DNA of 64,000 bases, taken from the NCBI RefSeq assembly GCF_947492405.1, contig NZ_CANLMP010000008.1, positions 124,001 to 188,000 on the forward strand, given 5' to 3'. The DNA comes from an uncultured Aquimarina sp. (lineage in GTDB: Bacteria > Bacteroidota > Bacteroidia > Flavobacteriales > Flavobacteriaceae). The translations under genes and the position numbers were made by a program. The number at the start of each line of letters is the position of its first letter. Positions within the stretch are counted from its first letter, which is position 1. Positions 18,379-26,553 of the stretch are shown here, piece by piece. The notes beneath the pieces were generated by a model, which was given only the letters and a program-made list of their open reading frames with translations, was not told the DNA's origin and searched no databases.

Positions 18379-20355
18379 ATGAATAAAACTGCCTTTACAT
18401 TATTAGTTCTTTGTTTGATGAACTTCTTTGGCTTTTCTCAAAGCCAACTATCAGGAGTTGATCTTTCAGAAATAAGAACATTAAAAGACTCCATTTTGTT
18501 TAACACTGCAGTCGGTAATTTACAGAAATATGTAGATGAAGATCAGTTTGATACAGCAGAATTTATGGCTGATGAACTTATTCAGTTGGCTGATGATATT
18601 AAGTATGTTAGAGGGCTTGCCTTAGTCTACAGATTAAAAGGAATCATATATAATGAGAATCAAAGATATATAGAGTCTGATGAAAACTTTAGAAATGCAA
18701 TTCATTTCTTTAAAGAAGCTGATGATACGGATGGATTGGCAACTATTAGTAATGATAAATTTGTAATCGAACAAAACAGAGGAAACCTGGAGAAAGCAGC
18801 AGATTATCTGATGGAGGCCAAATTATATCGAGAACAATTAAATGATAGTGTTGGTTTATCAGGAATCTATAATAATTTAGCAATTGTTTATAAAGAGCTT
18901 AAAGATGTACCAAATTCTGAAAAATATTATCGAAAATCCATAACCTTAATAAAACAGCTAAAAAGTAATGGAGTTGGACTAGTGATGAATAACCTAGCAT
19001 TATTATATGCAGAGAAAGGTAGGCTTTCGGAAGCAAAAAAACTCTTACCAGAAGCGCTAAAGATTAATAAAGAAGAAAAGGATTTAAGACATACAGCACA
19101 ATCATATAGCATTATGGCTAAGGTAGCAATGTATGGTAAAGAATACGAAGCTGCAAAAAAGTATTATGATACTACTTTATGTGCAGGTAGTCAAGCGAAT
19201 TACAAGCTAATTGTAGTAAATGCGAAACAACAACTCGGGATTATTGCTTTAGAAGAAGGTAACTACAAAAAAGCCGAGGAATTATTAAAAATAGCAAGAG
19301 AAGATCTTATTAAAGCTAATGTAGTATCGTTGGTATTAAAAAACTATAAATATTCTTTTAAACTGGATTCTACAAGAGGTAACCTGCTAGACGCCATTAA
19401 ATGGCAGAAAGAATATCAACAACTTTCTGATAAGAGGATGTATGAAAGTACTACACAAAAAGTTGAAAATGCCAAGTCTCGTTATGAAGCAGAATTAAAG
19501 CAGTTAAAGTTAATTGATGAGCAAGAGAAAAGAGAACAAAAGACAAGAGAAGAATTATTCAGATATAGACTATTTACGTTCATCAGTTTAGCTGTCATAG
19601 CAATCATATTAGTTTTTATGATACTTTTTATAAAAACTAGAAAAGAGAGAAAGAGATATATAAAGGAGCTTAACGAATCAAATCAGGTTAAGAATAAATT
19701 ATTTTCTATTATTTCTCATGATCTAAAAAATGAAATACACGGACTAGAAGGTAGTCTAAATTTAATGAAAGAAGATGTAATTTCTACAGAAGAATTTAGA
19801 GAAATAGTTCCATTATTAGCTAATAGAACCCATCAAACTTCTATTTTGTTGAATAATTTACTGAACTGGTCAAAATCACAAATGAAAGAGCTAAATGCTC
19901 AACCTACTACTTTTGATATTACAGAAGTAATCAGTAATAAATTTACTTTTTTTAAACCTAAAGCTGAGAAAAAAGATATTAAATTGATTAATAAGCTGGA
20001 TCCTACAATGATTTTTGCAGATAAGGATATGTTTGGTATTGTGGCTCAAAACCTAATTGCCAATGCCATTAAGTTTTGTAATCCTGGTGATTCTATTGCC
20101 TTGATATCAAGAGAAAAAGAAGATCACTACGAAATTTGTTTTGAAGATACTGGAGTTGGTATTGATCCATCTAATCTCAATAAACTATTTGCAGAAGATA
20201 CATTTACAACTAATGGAACGGAGAATGAAACAGGCACCGGTCTTGGCCTTAGAATATGTAAAGAATTAATAGAACTTAATCAAGGTGAAATAAAAGTAGA
20301 AAGCACCCTTGGAAAGGGTAGTACTTTCTATATTTCCTTGCCTAAGGCTGCATAA
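18379..20355 (+). CDS. TPR-containing sensor histidine kinase
   Basis: A 658-residue membrane kinase. A signal peptide (1-20) precedes a periplasmic array of tetratricopeptide-like repeats (about 45-330, for example GIYNNLAIVYKELKDVPNSEKYY). A coiled segment leads to one membrane helix (about 395-416). The cytosolic kinase follows: H-box IISHDLKNEIHG, N-box NLIANAIKFCN, G-boxes DTGVGIDP and GTGLGLRICKELIE. The H-box is of the HisKA type but with Glu-Ile where Pro is common. No response regulator is adjacent, so the partner is unknown. It ends 2 bases before the convergent HlyD gene, and could serve the neighbouring peptide-export locus, but nothing in the sequence proves this. Confidence 0.9.
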   Translation: MNKTAFTLLVLCLMNFFGFSQSQLSGVDLSEIRTLKDSILFNTAVGNLQKYVDEDQFDTAEFMADELIQLADDIKYVRGLALVYRLKGIIYNENQRYIESDENFRNAIHFFKEADDTDGLATISNDKFVIEQNRGNLEKAADYLMEAKLYREQLNDSVGLSGIYNNLAIVYKELKDVPNSEKYYRKSITLIKQLKSNGVGLVMNNLALLYAEKGRLSEAKKLLPEALKINKEEKDLRHTAQSYSIMAKVAMYGKEYEAAKKYYDTTLCAGSQANYKLIVVNAKQQLGIIALEEGNYKKAEELLKIAREDLIKANVVSLVLKNYKYSFKLDSTRGNLLDAIKWQKEYQQLSDKRMYESTTQKVENAKSRYEAELKQLKLIDEQEKREQKTREELFRYRLFTFISLAVIAIILVFMILFIKTRKERKRYIKELNESNQVKNKLFSIISHDLKNEIHGLEGSLNLMKEDVISTEEFREIVPLLANRTHQTSILLNNLLNWSKSQMKELNAQPTTFDITEVISNKFTFFKPKAEKKDIKLINKLDPTMIFADKDMFGIVAQNLIANAIKFCNPGDSIALISREKEDHYEICFEDTGVGIDPSNLNKLFAEDTFTTNGTENETGTGLGLRICKELIELNQGEIKVESTLGKGSTFYISLPKAA

Positions 20356-20357
20356 TT

Positions 20358-21656
20358 TTATTTATCCATTAAACTCCTAAATTGGTAAAAGAATCTTTCT
20401 ATGAGTCTTAAATCCTCCGTGATAATTTCTACAGAACCTCTCATTTCTTGCTGAAAAGGGATTTCTTTCTTGTAAGTTGTGATCAATTTCTTAGGTAGCT
20501 TCACATCGATCAGATATAATCCATCTTTATCTGGTAACATTGATATATAGTTTACCGTTCCTTGTAACATTCCAAATTCATCATCTGGAAAGTTTGCTAA
20601 TTTAATATTGGCTTTTTGCCCTAATTTTATTTTCCCGGAATTTTGAGTTGGTGCTTTTATCTTAGCAACATATGAAGAAGATTCCTGAATTGGGACGACA
20701 ACAAAAACAATATCTCCAGCCGTTACATTTTCATTCTCGAAACGATAATTAGAAAATGAAACACGTCCTTCTATATCCGACTGTAGAAGGTATCTTAATT
20801 CCCAGTCTTTTATACTTTTTTTTAACTGATCAAAGGATTGTATCACCTTATTGCGTAAACTTATTTCTTCTCTTTGTTGATTAAATTCTGTACCCTTTGA
20901 TGTCTTCTGAGCATTACTAATACTTTCCTTAATCTGAGAAAGTTGTGTGTCATAGTTTTTGTAGTTATTCTCAAACTGCAAGTACTCAATTTTTGCTTGT
21001 TCAAATTCTTGTTGAGAAATACTACCTTTATTATATAACTCCTGTTGTCTTGCAAAATCTTTTTTCTTGAAGTTTAATGCACTTCCTTCAATTTTTTTCT
21101 GACTTAAGATACCTTCTTGCCTTCTATACAGTTCTGATAATGATATCTGATTAGCTATATTCTCATCAGAAAATGGTTTTAATTCTCTATTTAAACTATA
21201 TTCTATATAACTATTCTCGAAAGTAGCATAACTTGTTTGTATATCTCCTAGCGCCAGTATTGGTGGCATTTGATTAAAAGGAAAATCAATTTGTCTATTA
21301 TTAAGAGTGATGGTGTCAATTACTCTTTTAAGACTAAATACATCGAGGTAGTTTGCCGTATTTCGAAGAATGGCTAGAGGAGTTCCTTCTGGAACTGTAT
21401 CGCCTTCTTTTACTAAAATAGCCTCTATCTTTTCACTAACATTTGCTTGCTCTTTTTGTAATGGAACCTCTGTTGTTATAATGGCTTCTGCAGGTATTGT
21501 ATCTGGGTATTTAAGCATCCAAGAAAGAAACAGTAATAATAGTATCAATACTAATATTAAAAGGTTTCCCCATCGAATCATCCAATGTGGTACGCGAGTT
21601 AAGATTTCCTGAACTTCCTCGCTTCTTAATTGTATATCGTCTAAATTGTCTGGCAT
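20358..21656 (-). CDS. HlyD-family periplasmic adaptor of peptide exporter
   Basis: A 432-residue membrane-fusion protein that links the C39-ABC transporter to an outer-membrane channel. The N terminus is cytosolic with one membrane helix (LLILVLILLLLFLSWML). Next come a lipoyl-type half motif (ILVKEGDTVPEGTPLAIL), a long coiled-coil hairpin (about 165-280, QQELYNKGSISQQEFEQAKIE) and a C-terminal beta-barrel segment (VVVPIQESSSYVAKIKAP, IKLGQKANIKLANFP). It lies 73 bases downstream of the transporter gene in the same direction. No TolC-like channel is in the window, so an outer-membrane partner must come from elsewhere. Confidence 0.92.
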   Translation of the reverse strand: MPDNLDDIQLRSEEVQEILTRVPHWMIRWGNLLILVLILLLLFLSWMLKYPDTIPAEAIITTEVPLQKEQANVSEKIEAILVKEGDTVPEGTPLAILRNTANYLDVFSLKRVIDTITLNNRQIDFPFNQMPPILALGDIQTSYATFENSYIEYSLNRELKPFSDENIANQISLSELYRRQEGILSQKKIEGSALNFKKKDFARQQELYNKGSISQQEFEQAKIEYLQFENNYKNYDTQLSQIKESISNAQKTSKGTEFNQQREEISLRNKVIQSFDQLKKSIKDWELRYLLQSDIEGRVSFSNYRFENENVTAGDIVFVVVPIQESSSYVAKIKAPTQNSGKIKLGQKANIKLANFPDDEFGMLQGTVNYISMLPDKDGLYLIDVKLPKKLITTYKKEIPFQQEMRGSVEIITEDLRLIERFFYQFRSLMDK

Positions 21657-21729
21657 TTTTTTTGTGTAATTACGAATTATGAATTACTGCTTGTTTTCAA
21701 TAAAATAATCTAATTTTCACTACTTACTA

Positions 21730-23934
21730 CTACTTACCAAGTTCTAATTGATTTTTAACCAAATTATAATAACTTCCTCTTTCTTTAATCAACGATTCGT
21801 GATTTCCGACTTCTATAATTTCTCCTTTATCTAATACTACAATTTGATCAGCATTTTTAACGGTACTTAATCGATGCGCTATTACCATAACGGTTTTATC
21901 TTTAAAAAAGGTATCTAATTTTTCCATGATTACCTTTTCATTATTTGCATCCAGAGCAGATGTAGCTTCATCGAAAAATAAGAATTTAGGATTTTTATAC
22001 ACCGCACGAGCAATAAACAATCGTTGTTTCTGACCTGTACTAAGTCCAACGCCTTCCATTCCTATTTTTGTGTTATAAGACAAAGGCAGTGATTCAACAA
22101 ATTCCTTAATGTTGGCGACATCCACTGCATGAGCTAATTTTTTCTTGTCCACATAGTCTTCTCCTACTGCAATGTTATTAGCAATCGTATCATTGAAGAT
22201 ATACCCTTCTTGCATAACTACTCCAAATTGATCTCTCCAAGCTTTTTGCGATACATTCTGTAAATCATGAGAACCAATAAAAATCTGTCCTTCATCGGGC
22301 TCATAAAACTTTAGCAACAGTTTCATAAGCGTAGTTTTTCCGCTACCGCTGACACCAACAACTGCTGTAATTTTGTTAGCAGGAATTGATAAATCGAGAT
22401 TTTGCAATACAGGCTTGTCAGATCCTACATATCTAAAACTAAGATTTTTGATATCAAAACCAGAATTTTCTGGGATATCTTTAAGCTTTTCATCACCTGT
22501 CTTTTCTTCATCTTCTTTATTATGAATCTCTCCAAGACGTTCTAAAGAAATCTGGGCATCTTGTAACTCTCTAAGAAAATTAATTAGTTGTGTTATAGGA
22601 GCATTTAGTTGGCCAACTATTGATGTAATTGCTAACATCATACCCAAAGTGATATCTCCATCAATTACCAGTACAGCAGAAAGTACAGTTATTAATATAT
22701 TCTTTAGTTCATTAATAAAAGCAGAACCTACGCTTTGATATTGTTCTAAAGCGAGGTTTTCTATTGATATTTTAAAAAGTTTAGCCTGTACAAACTCCCA
22801 ATTCCATCGTTTTCTTTTTTCGGCATTATGCAGTTTTATTTCCTGCATACCGTTTACGAGTTCGATTACCTTACTTTGCTCTTCACTGATTTGAGAAAAA
22901 CGCTTGTAATCTAACTTCTTACGTTTTTTGAAGAATATTAAAATCCAGGCAAAGTAAAACGCACTACCAATAGCAAATACTGTAAATATAGAGAAGCTAT
23001 AGTAGATAAGAACGATACTAAATACGATTAGGTTCACCATCGAGAACAACACATTTAGTGAAGACATGGTAAGTATTTGCTCGATTCTTTTGTGGTCATT
23101 AATTCGCTGTAATAAATCTCCAGTCATTTTTACATCAAAGTAGGAGATAGGCAGGTTCATTAATTTAATAAAGAAATCAGATATTAAAGAGATATTGATC
23201 CTGGTACTTAAATGTAATAAAATCCAGCTTCTCAACACATCGATTAATGTTCGTCCGATAAACAATGAGAGTTGCGCAATTAATACAAGGTATACAAAAT
23301 CAATATCTTCATTTTCTATACCGACATCAACGATACTTTGGGTTAGGAATGGCGTAATAAGTTGTAATAAACTACCAGCAGTTAAACCTAGTATAAGTTG
23401 AAAGATGAACTTTTTGTATTTAAAAACGTATTTAGAAATAAATTTAAACCCAAATTCTTCATCTTTTTCATCTAGGTTGTCATTATAAAATTTTGGTGTA
23501 GGTTCTACCAATAATGCAACACCTTCTTCTGTAGTTTGATCCGCATTATTACCGATCCAGGCTTTTATAAATTCTTCCTTAGTATAAGTAATCAAACCAT
23601 GAGCTGGATCTGATACATAAATGGTCATAGCACCTTTTCTGGAGGTCTTGATTTTATAAACTACCACGTAATGTACTTTGTTCCAATGAACGATGCAAGG
23701 CAGTGGGACTTCTAATAACTGATTTAAAGATAGTTTTACACCTAACGATCTAAATCCTATGCTTTCTACAGCTTCGCTTAATCCAAGTAAAGAACTACCT
23801 TCTCGGGTCGTTTCACTTAGAGATCTAAGCTTCTGCGTATTCAGTACTTTTCCGTAATGTTTAGCTATGATTTTAATACAAGTGGGCCCGCAATCTTTAG
23901 ATTCAGCTTGTTTATAAAAAGGAAATTTTGGCAT
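21730..23934 (-). CDS. C39 peptidase-containing ABC transporter (bacteriocin-type exporter)
   Basis: A 734-residue half transporter that cleaves double-glycine leaders and exports the core peptide. The N-terminal C39 domain has the catalytic Cys15 in ESKDCGPTC, the His in HWNKVHYVVVY and the Asp in VSDPAHG, so all three catalytic positions appear intact. A six-helix membrane domain follows (about 165-450). The ATPase has Walker A GVSGSGKTTLMK, signature LSTGQKQR, Walker B FLFFDEATSALD and switch IAHRLSTV. It is divergent from the precursor gene at 24926, about 990 bases away, and is followed by the HlyD adaptor. The double-glycine precursor is its obvious substrate. Confidence 0.96.
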   Translation of the reverse strand: MPKFPFYKQAESKDCGPTCIKIIAKHYGKVLNTQKLRSLSETTREGSSLLGLSEAVESIGFRSLGVKLSLNQLLEVPLPCIVHWNKVHYVVVYKIKTSRKGAMTIYVSDPAHGLITYTKEEFIKAWIGNNADQTTEEGVALLVEPTPKFYNDNLDEKDEEFGFKFISKYVFKYKKFIFQLILGLTAGSLLQLITPFLTQSIVDVGIENEDIDFVYLVLIAQLSLFIGRTLIDVLRSWILLHLSTRINISLISDFFIKLMNLPISYFDVKMTGDLLQRINDHKRIEQILTMSSLNVLFSMVNLIVFSIVLIYYSFSIFTVFAIGSAFYFAWILIFFKKRKKLDYKRFSQISEEQSKVIELVNGMQEIKLHNAEKRKRWNWEFVQAKLFKISIENLALEQYQSVGSAFINELKNILITVLSAVLVIDGDITLGMMLAITSIVGQLNAPITQLINFLRELQDAQISLERLGEIHNKEDEEKTGDEKLKDIPENSGFDIKNLSFRYVGSDKPVLQNLDLSIPANKITAVVGVSGSGKTTLMKLLLKFYEPDEGQIFIGSHDLQNVSQKAWRDQFGVVMQEGYIFNDTIANNIAVGEDYVDKKKLAHAVDVANIKEFVESLPLSYNTKIGMEGVGLSTGQKQRLFIARAVYKNPKFLFFDEATSALDANNEKVIMEKLDTFFKDKTVMVIAHRLSTVKNADQIVVLDKGEIIEVGNHESLIKERGSYYNLVKNQLELGK

Positions 23935-24127
23935 TCAGAGTTTTAATTTTGTGTAATGAGATCTTCTACAAAGTAAAGTAATTCTTTTTGATTATACTAT
24001 ATACTTAGTCAGATCCTATATGATTCGTATTCATGAGTTCATATTTGGGGTAATTTGTTACCCATGAAAGATGAATTATTTTGTTTAAAAAAATTGTACT
24101 TTTTGGATATGGTATAAAAATTTGGAA

Positions 24128-24397
24128 TTAAGTAATACAAAGAATTTCAAGTAGTAGTGTTTTATCCATTACTAAAAAAATGAGTTTGCCATTAAATTCT
24201 TCTTTATTAGTATTCTTTAGAAACGAACTATCTTCGCATAATTCTTGATATAGTTGATTAATAGTTTTGGTTGTTGAAGAATATAATAAAATAATATCCC
24301 AATCCTTAAGTTCTTGTCGGAGGAGTTTATTTTTTTGAGAGCCAATTATACGTGTCAAATAAGAAATCCATTTATATTTTTTTGAAACAAAATTAGA
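24128..24397 (-). CDS. Short open frame of unknown function, possibly a gene remnant
   Basis: A reading frame of about 89 codons (stop-to-stop 24397 to 24128) with only a TTG start at 24358 (76 residues). The protein is plausible in composition (ELKDWDIILLYSSTTKTINQ) and its Leu/Lys/Glu content resembles real flavobacterial proteins, but I recognise no family and see no start with a good ribosome-binding region. It lies between the divergent exporter and precursor genes. It may be a remnant of a larger gene, an immunity or regulatory peptide, or chance. Confidence 0.25.
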   Translation of the reverse strand, partial: SNFVSKKYKWISYLTRIIGSQKNKLLRQELKDWDIILLYSSTTKTINQLYQELCEDSSFLKNTNKEEFNGKLIFLVMDKTLLLEILCIT

Positions 24398-24925
24398 CTA
24401 GTTTTTAAAACTAATACTCAATTTTGTCGTGGCAATCCCTTTTTGATGATAAGCATTTGTCTTTAATAAGTGTCTTTAAAAGTAAAAATGTTACCTGCTT
24501 TTTTGTTTTTGTAATAGTGAGCTTGGGTTAATTTTATATATCGATTATAGGTGTTTAAAAAAACTCAACTGTAAAAGGTTATGGTTTAAAGCTATGCTTA
24601 TAAATTCCATCCAAGCCGTATCTGAAAAAGCTCTATTGTCACTGTCGTTACAATTCTATTTATTAAACCTTTAATCTTTGTATTTACCAAGTACCAGTTT
24701 AGATAGTTCTGAAGATATATAGTGAATATTTTTTTGTTAAAAAAAAGTTAAAAACACAAAGGTGGAGTAACAAATATTGGACTACAGACATAATTAAATA
24801 TGATGCCTCTTTAGTGCTTAATAGGAAGCTATAAAATTCTAAATAATCAATTTTTATACTAAATAGGCGGAAACCGAAAAGCCTTTTATTTAATAGAGTA
24901 GGTAAAATAATTTAATCTTTAATTT
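24398..24925. other. AT-rich intergenic leader region upstream of the precursor peptide gene
   Basis: No convincing coding frame and no second precursor-like frame was found here. The stretch is A/T-rich with long A and T runs and presumably holds the promoters for the divergent exporter and precursor operons. A weak stem (aggc/gcct, 24865-24884) lies about 40 bases before the precursor ATG, but it is too short to call. Confidence 0.4.
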
Positions 24926-25120
24926 ATGAAAATTAGTTTAAAAACGATTGGAAAAGCTCTAGAAAGAGATGAAATCAGAGCCATAAGTGGTGGAAGTGGT
25001 TTTGGAGCATGCCAAAATACCTGCTATTTTGTAGGTAAATCTTGTCAAAAACCTTCTGGGCAGTGGGGTACTTGTATGAATCAGACCTGTAATGGACGGC
25101 CAGCCGTATTATGTTATTAA
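24926..25120 (+). CDS. Double-glycine-leader precursor peptide with six-cysteine core
   Basis: A 64-residue peptide. The leader (1-23) reads as a classical double-glycine leader: hydrophobic KISLKTIGKAL, acidic ERDEIRAI and SGG immediately before the predicted cut after Gly23. This resembles the natural-product precursors paired with C39 exporters in Bacteroidota. The core of 41 residues has six cysteines (29, 33, 40, 50, 55, 63), three Gly-flanked turns and one Trp, and ends in Cys-Tyr. Six cysteines, a neighbouring disulfide-forming VKOR protein and no lanthionine synthetase point to three disulfide bonds rather than thioether rings. It opens a plus-strand gene set and is followed by a hairpin. 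Antibacterial activity is not shown by the sequence. Confidence 0.88.
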   Translation: MKISLKTIGKALERDEIRAISGGSGFGACQNTCYFVGKSCQKPSGQWGTCMNQTCNGRPAVLCY

Positions 25121-25126
25121 AACTAG

Positions 25127-25155
25127 AAAAAGGGGTAGTTCAACTACCCCTTTTT
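25127..25155 (+). terminator. Perfect hairpin between precursor and processing genes (terminator/attenuator)
   Basis: Bases 25127-25140 (aaaaaggggtagtt) and 25142-25155 (aactaccccttttt) are exact reverse complements, with the T run forming the 3' arm. It starts 7 bases after the precursor stop and ends 16 bases before the ATG of the TlpA-like gene. It should terminate most transcripts or protect the precursor mRNA, with partial read-through into the enzymes. Confidence 0.85.
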
Positions 25156-25170
25156 AATTTAAGAACTGTT

Positions 25171-26553
25171 ATGAATAATAAAAGTATATTTTTAATATTC
25201 TTGATTGTGTCTTCCATGAGTTGCACAGATAAAGAAATTCAAATCGGTAATACTGATTTGAAAATAGACATAAAGAAAACATCGGAAGATGATATTATGT
25301 TCGATCCTAATTTTACAGACTTACATTTTCAATCGTTTTATGAATTGTATCCGAAATTTTATGAAGAACTTAAATTATATAAAGGAATTCCAAATGTTGA
25401 TACAAGTTTAATAGCCAATTATAACTATGATATTCCTTTGTTTTTTTATAAACTATACAGTAAAGGACATCTGGCCGATAGTGATATTAAGGAGAAAATT
25501 CATCATTATGGAATGGATACCTCAATATTTTCAGGAAGAAAAATAAATGATCAGGCCGTAGTGTTTACAGGATTTAAAAATAATAAGCAAATAGTTATTT
25601 TAGATTCTGATAACGATAAAAACTTTGGTAATGATAGGGTACTGTCTTTTGAAAAAGATTTTCGTTTAGATTCAGATAAAAATATAAAAGCTCTAAATAA
25701 GTTGCCCAGAGTAAAGTATAATTATGAAATTCTTCATAAGGATGGGGTAACTAACTACAACAGAGATATTATATTATATCCTTCTTCAAATAGTCAATAT
25801 GCATCTTTATTTCAGGGCAGTTTAAACAAGAAGTTGCATATAACAGGAAGGATAAAAGATTATTGGAAAGGTAATTTTACACTTGAAAATTATAAATATG
25901 AAATTGCATTTCAAGGGTTATCTAAGGAATATTTACAAATATTAATTAGGCCTGATTCTATTGAGTTTAGTAGTAATGATTTTTTCTACAATAAGAATTT
26001 CGAATACAGAGTAAAGGACACGATAAGTATATCTAACAATCTATTTACTATTGATACAATTAATTTAGGAATCAATGAAATTGCTCTTAAAAAATTGAAA
26101 GTTAAAAGATTTCATGGTTTTAGAAAGGGGGAAACTTTAGCTAATTATAAATTAGAAAATCTTGATGGAACAAAATTCAGTGTTCTTTCGAATAAGGATG
26201 ATAAGTATATATTATTAAACTTTTGGGGTACTTGGTGTCCTCCTTGTGTTAAAAACACACCTAAAATTAAAGGAATAGCAAATAAACATAAAGAAAAACT
26301 TTCTGTTATTGGTATTGCGTATGACGATTCTACCGAGTTAATCAAAAAATATATTGATGAAAATAAATTAAACTGGAGACAAGCTTTTATCAAAAGAGAG
26401 TTTAATCCTAACTCAATACTTAATTCCTTAAGAATAGAAGTTTTTCCTACTTATATTTTGTTGGCTAATGATGCTAAAATATTATATAGAGGAACTGGTT
26501 CTGAGGCATTGAATGAGATAGAAAAAATTATAAAAAATAATGACAATGAATAA
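25171..26553 (+). CDS. TlpA-like thiol:disulfide oxidoreductase lipoprotein
   Basis: The frame is open from 25111, but that start would overlap the precursor gene and lie across the hairpin. The ATG at 25171 gives a lipoprotein signal (FLIVSSMSC, Cys18), so 460 residues are taken. Residues about 30-325 form a region with no family I recognise. The C-terminal domain is a thioredoxin fold of the AhpC/TSA-TlpA type, with FWGTWCPPCVKNTP (Cys356/Cys359) and a cis-Pro in VFPTYILL. WCPPC domains usually reduce disulfides; here it may proofread or rearrange disulfides in the exported peptide. It overlaps the next gene by 14 bases, showing operon structure. Confidence 0.88.
   Translation: MNNKSIFLIFLIVSSMSCTDKEIQIGNTDLKIDIKKTSEDDIMFDPNFTDLHFQSFYELYPKFYEELKLYKGIPNVDTSLIANYNYDIPLFFYKLYSKGHLADSDIKEKIHHYGMDTSIFSGRKINDQAVVFTGFKNNKQIVILDSDNDKNFGNDRVLSFEKDFRLDSDKNIKALNKLPRVKYNYEILHKDGVTNYNRDIILYPSSNSQYASLFQGSLNKKLHITGRIKDYWKGNFTLENYKYEIAFQGLSKEYLQILIRPDSIEFSSNDFFYNKNFEYRVKDTISISNNLFTIDTINLGINEIALKKLKVKRFHGFRKGETLANYKLENLDGTKFSVLSNKDDKYILLNFWGTWCPPCVKNTPKIKGIANKHKEKLSVIGIAYDDSTELIKKYIDENKLNWRQAFIKREFNPNSILNSLRIEVFPTYILLANDAKILYRGTGSEALNEIEKIIKNNDNE

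Noticed and set aside
24865..24884. Riboswitch or terminator in the precursor leader
   Set aside because: The stem is only four base pairs and no conserved aptamer sequence is seen.
24926..25120. Calling the precursor a lanthipeptide
   Set aside because: No lanthionine dehydratase or cyclase is in the locus, the core has few Ser/Thr suited to six rings, and disulfide enzymes are present instead.
25111..25170. Extension of the TlpA-like gene to an ATG at 25111
   Set aside because: It would overlap the precursor gene, translate the terminator hairpin, and destroy the lipoprotein signal. The ATG at 25171 fits better.
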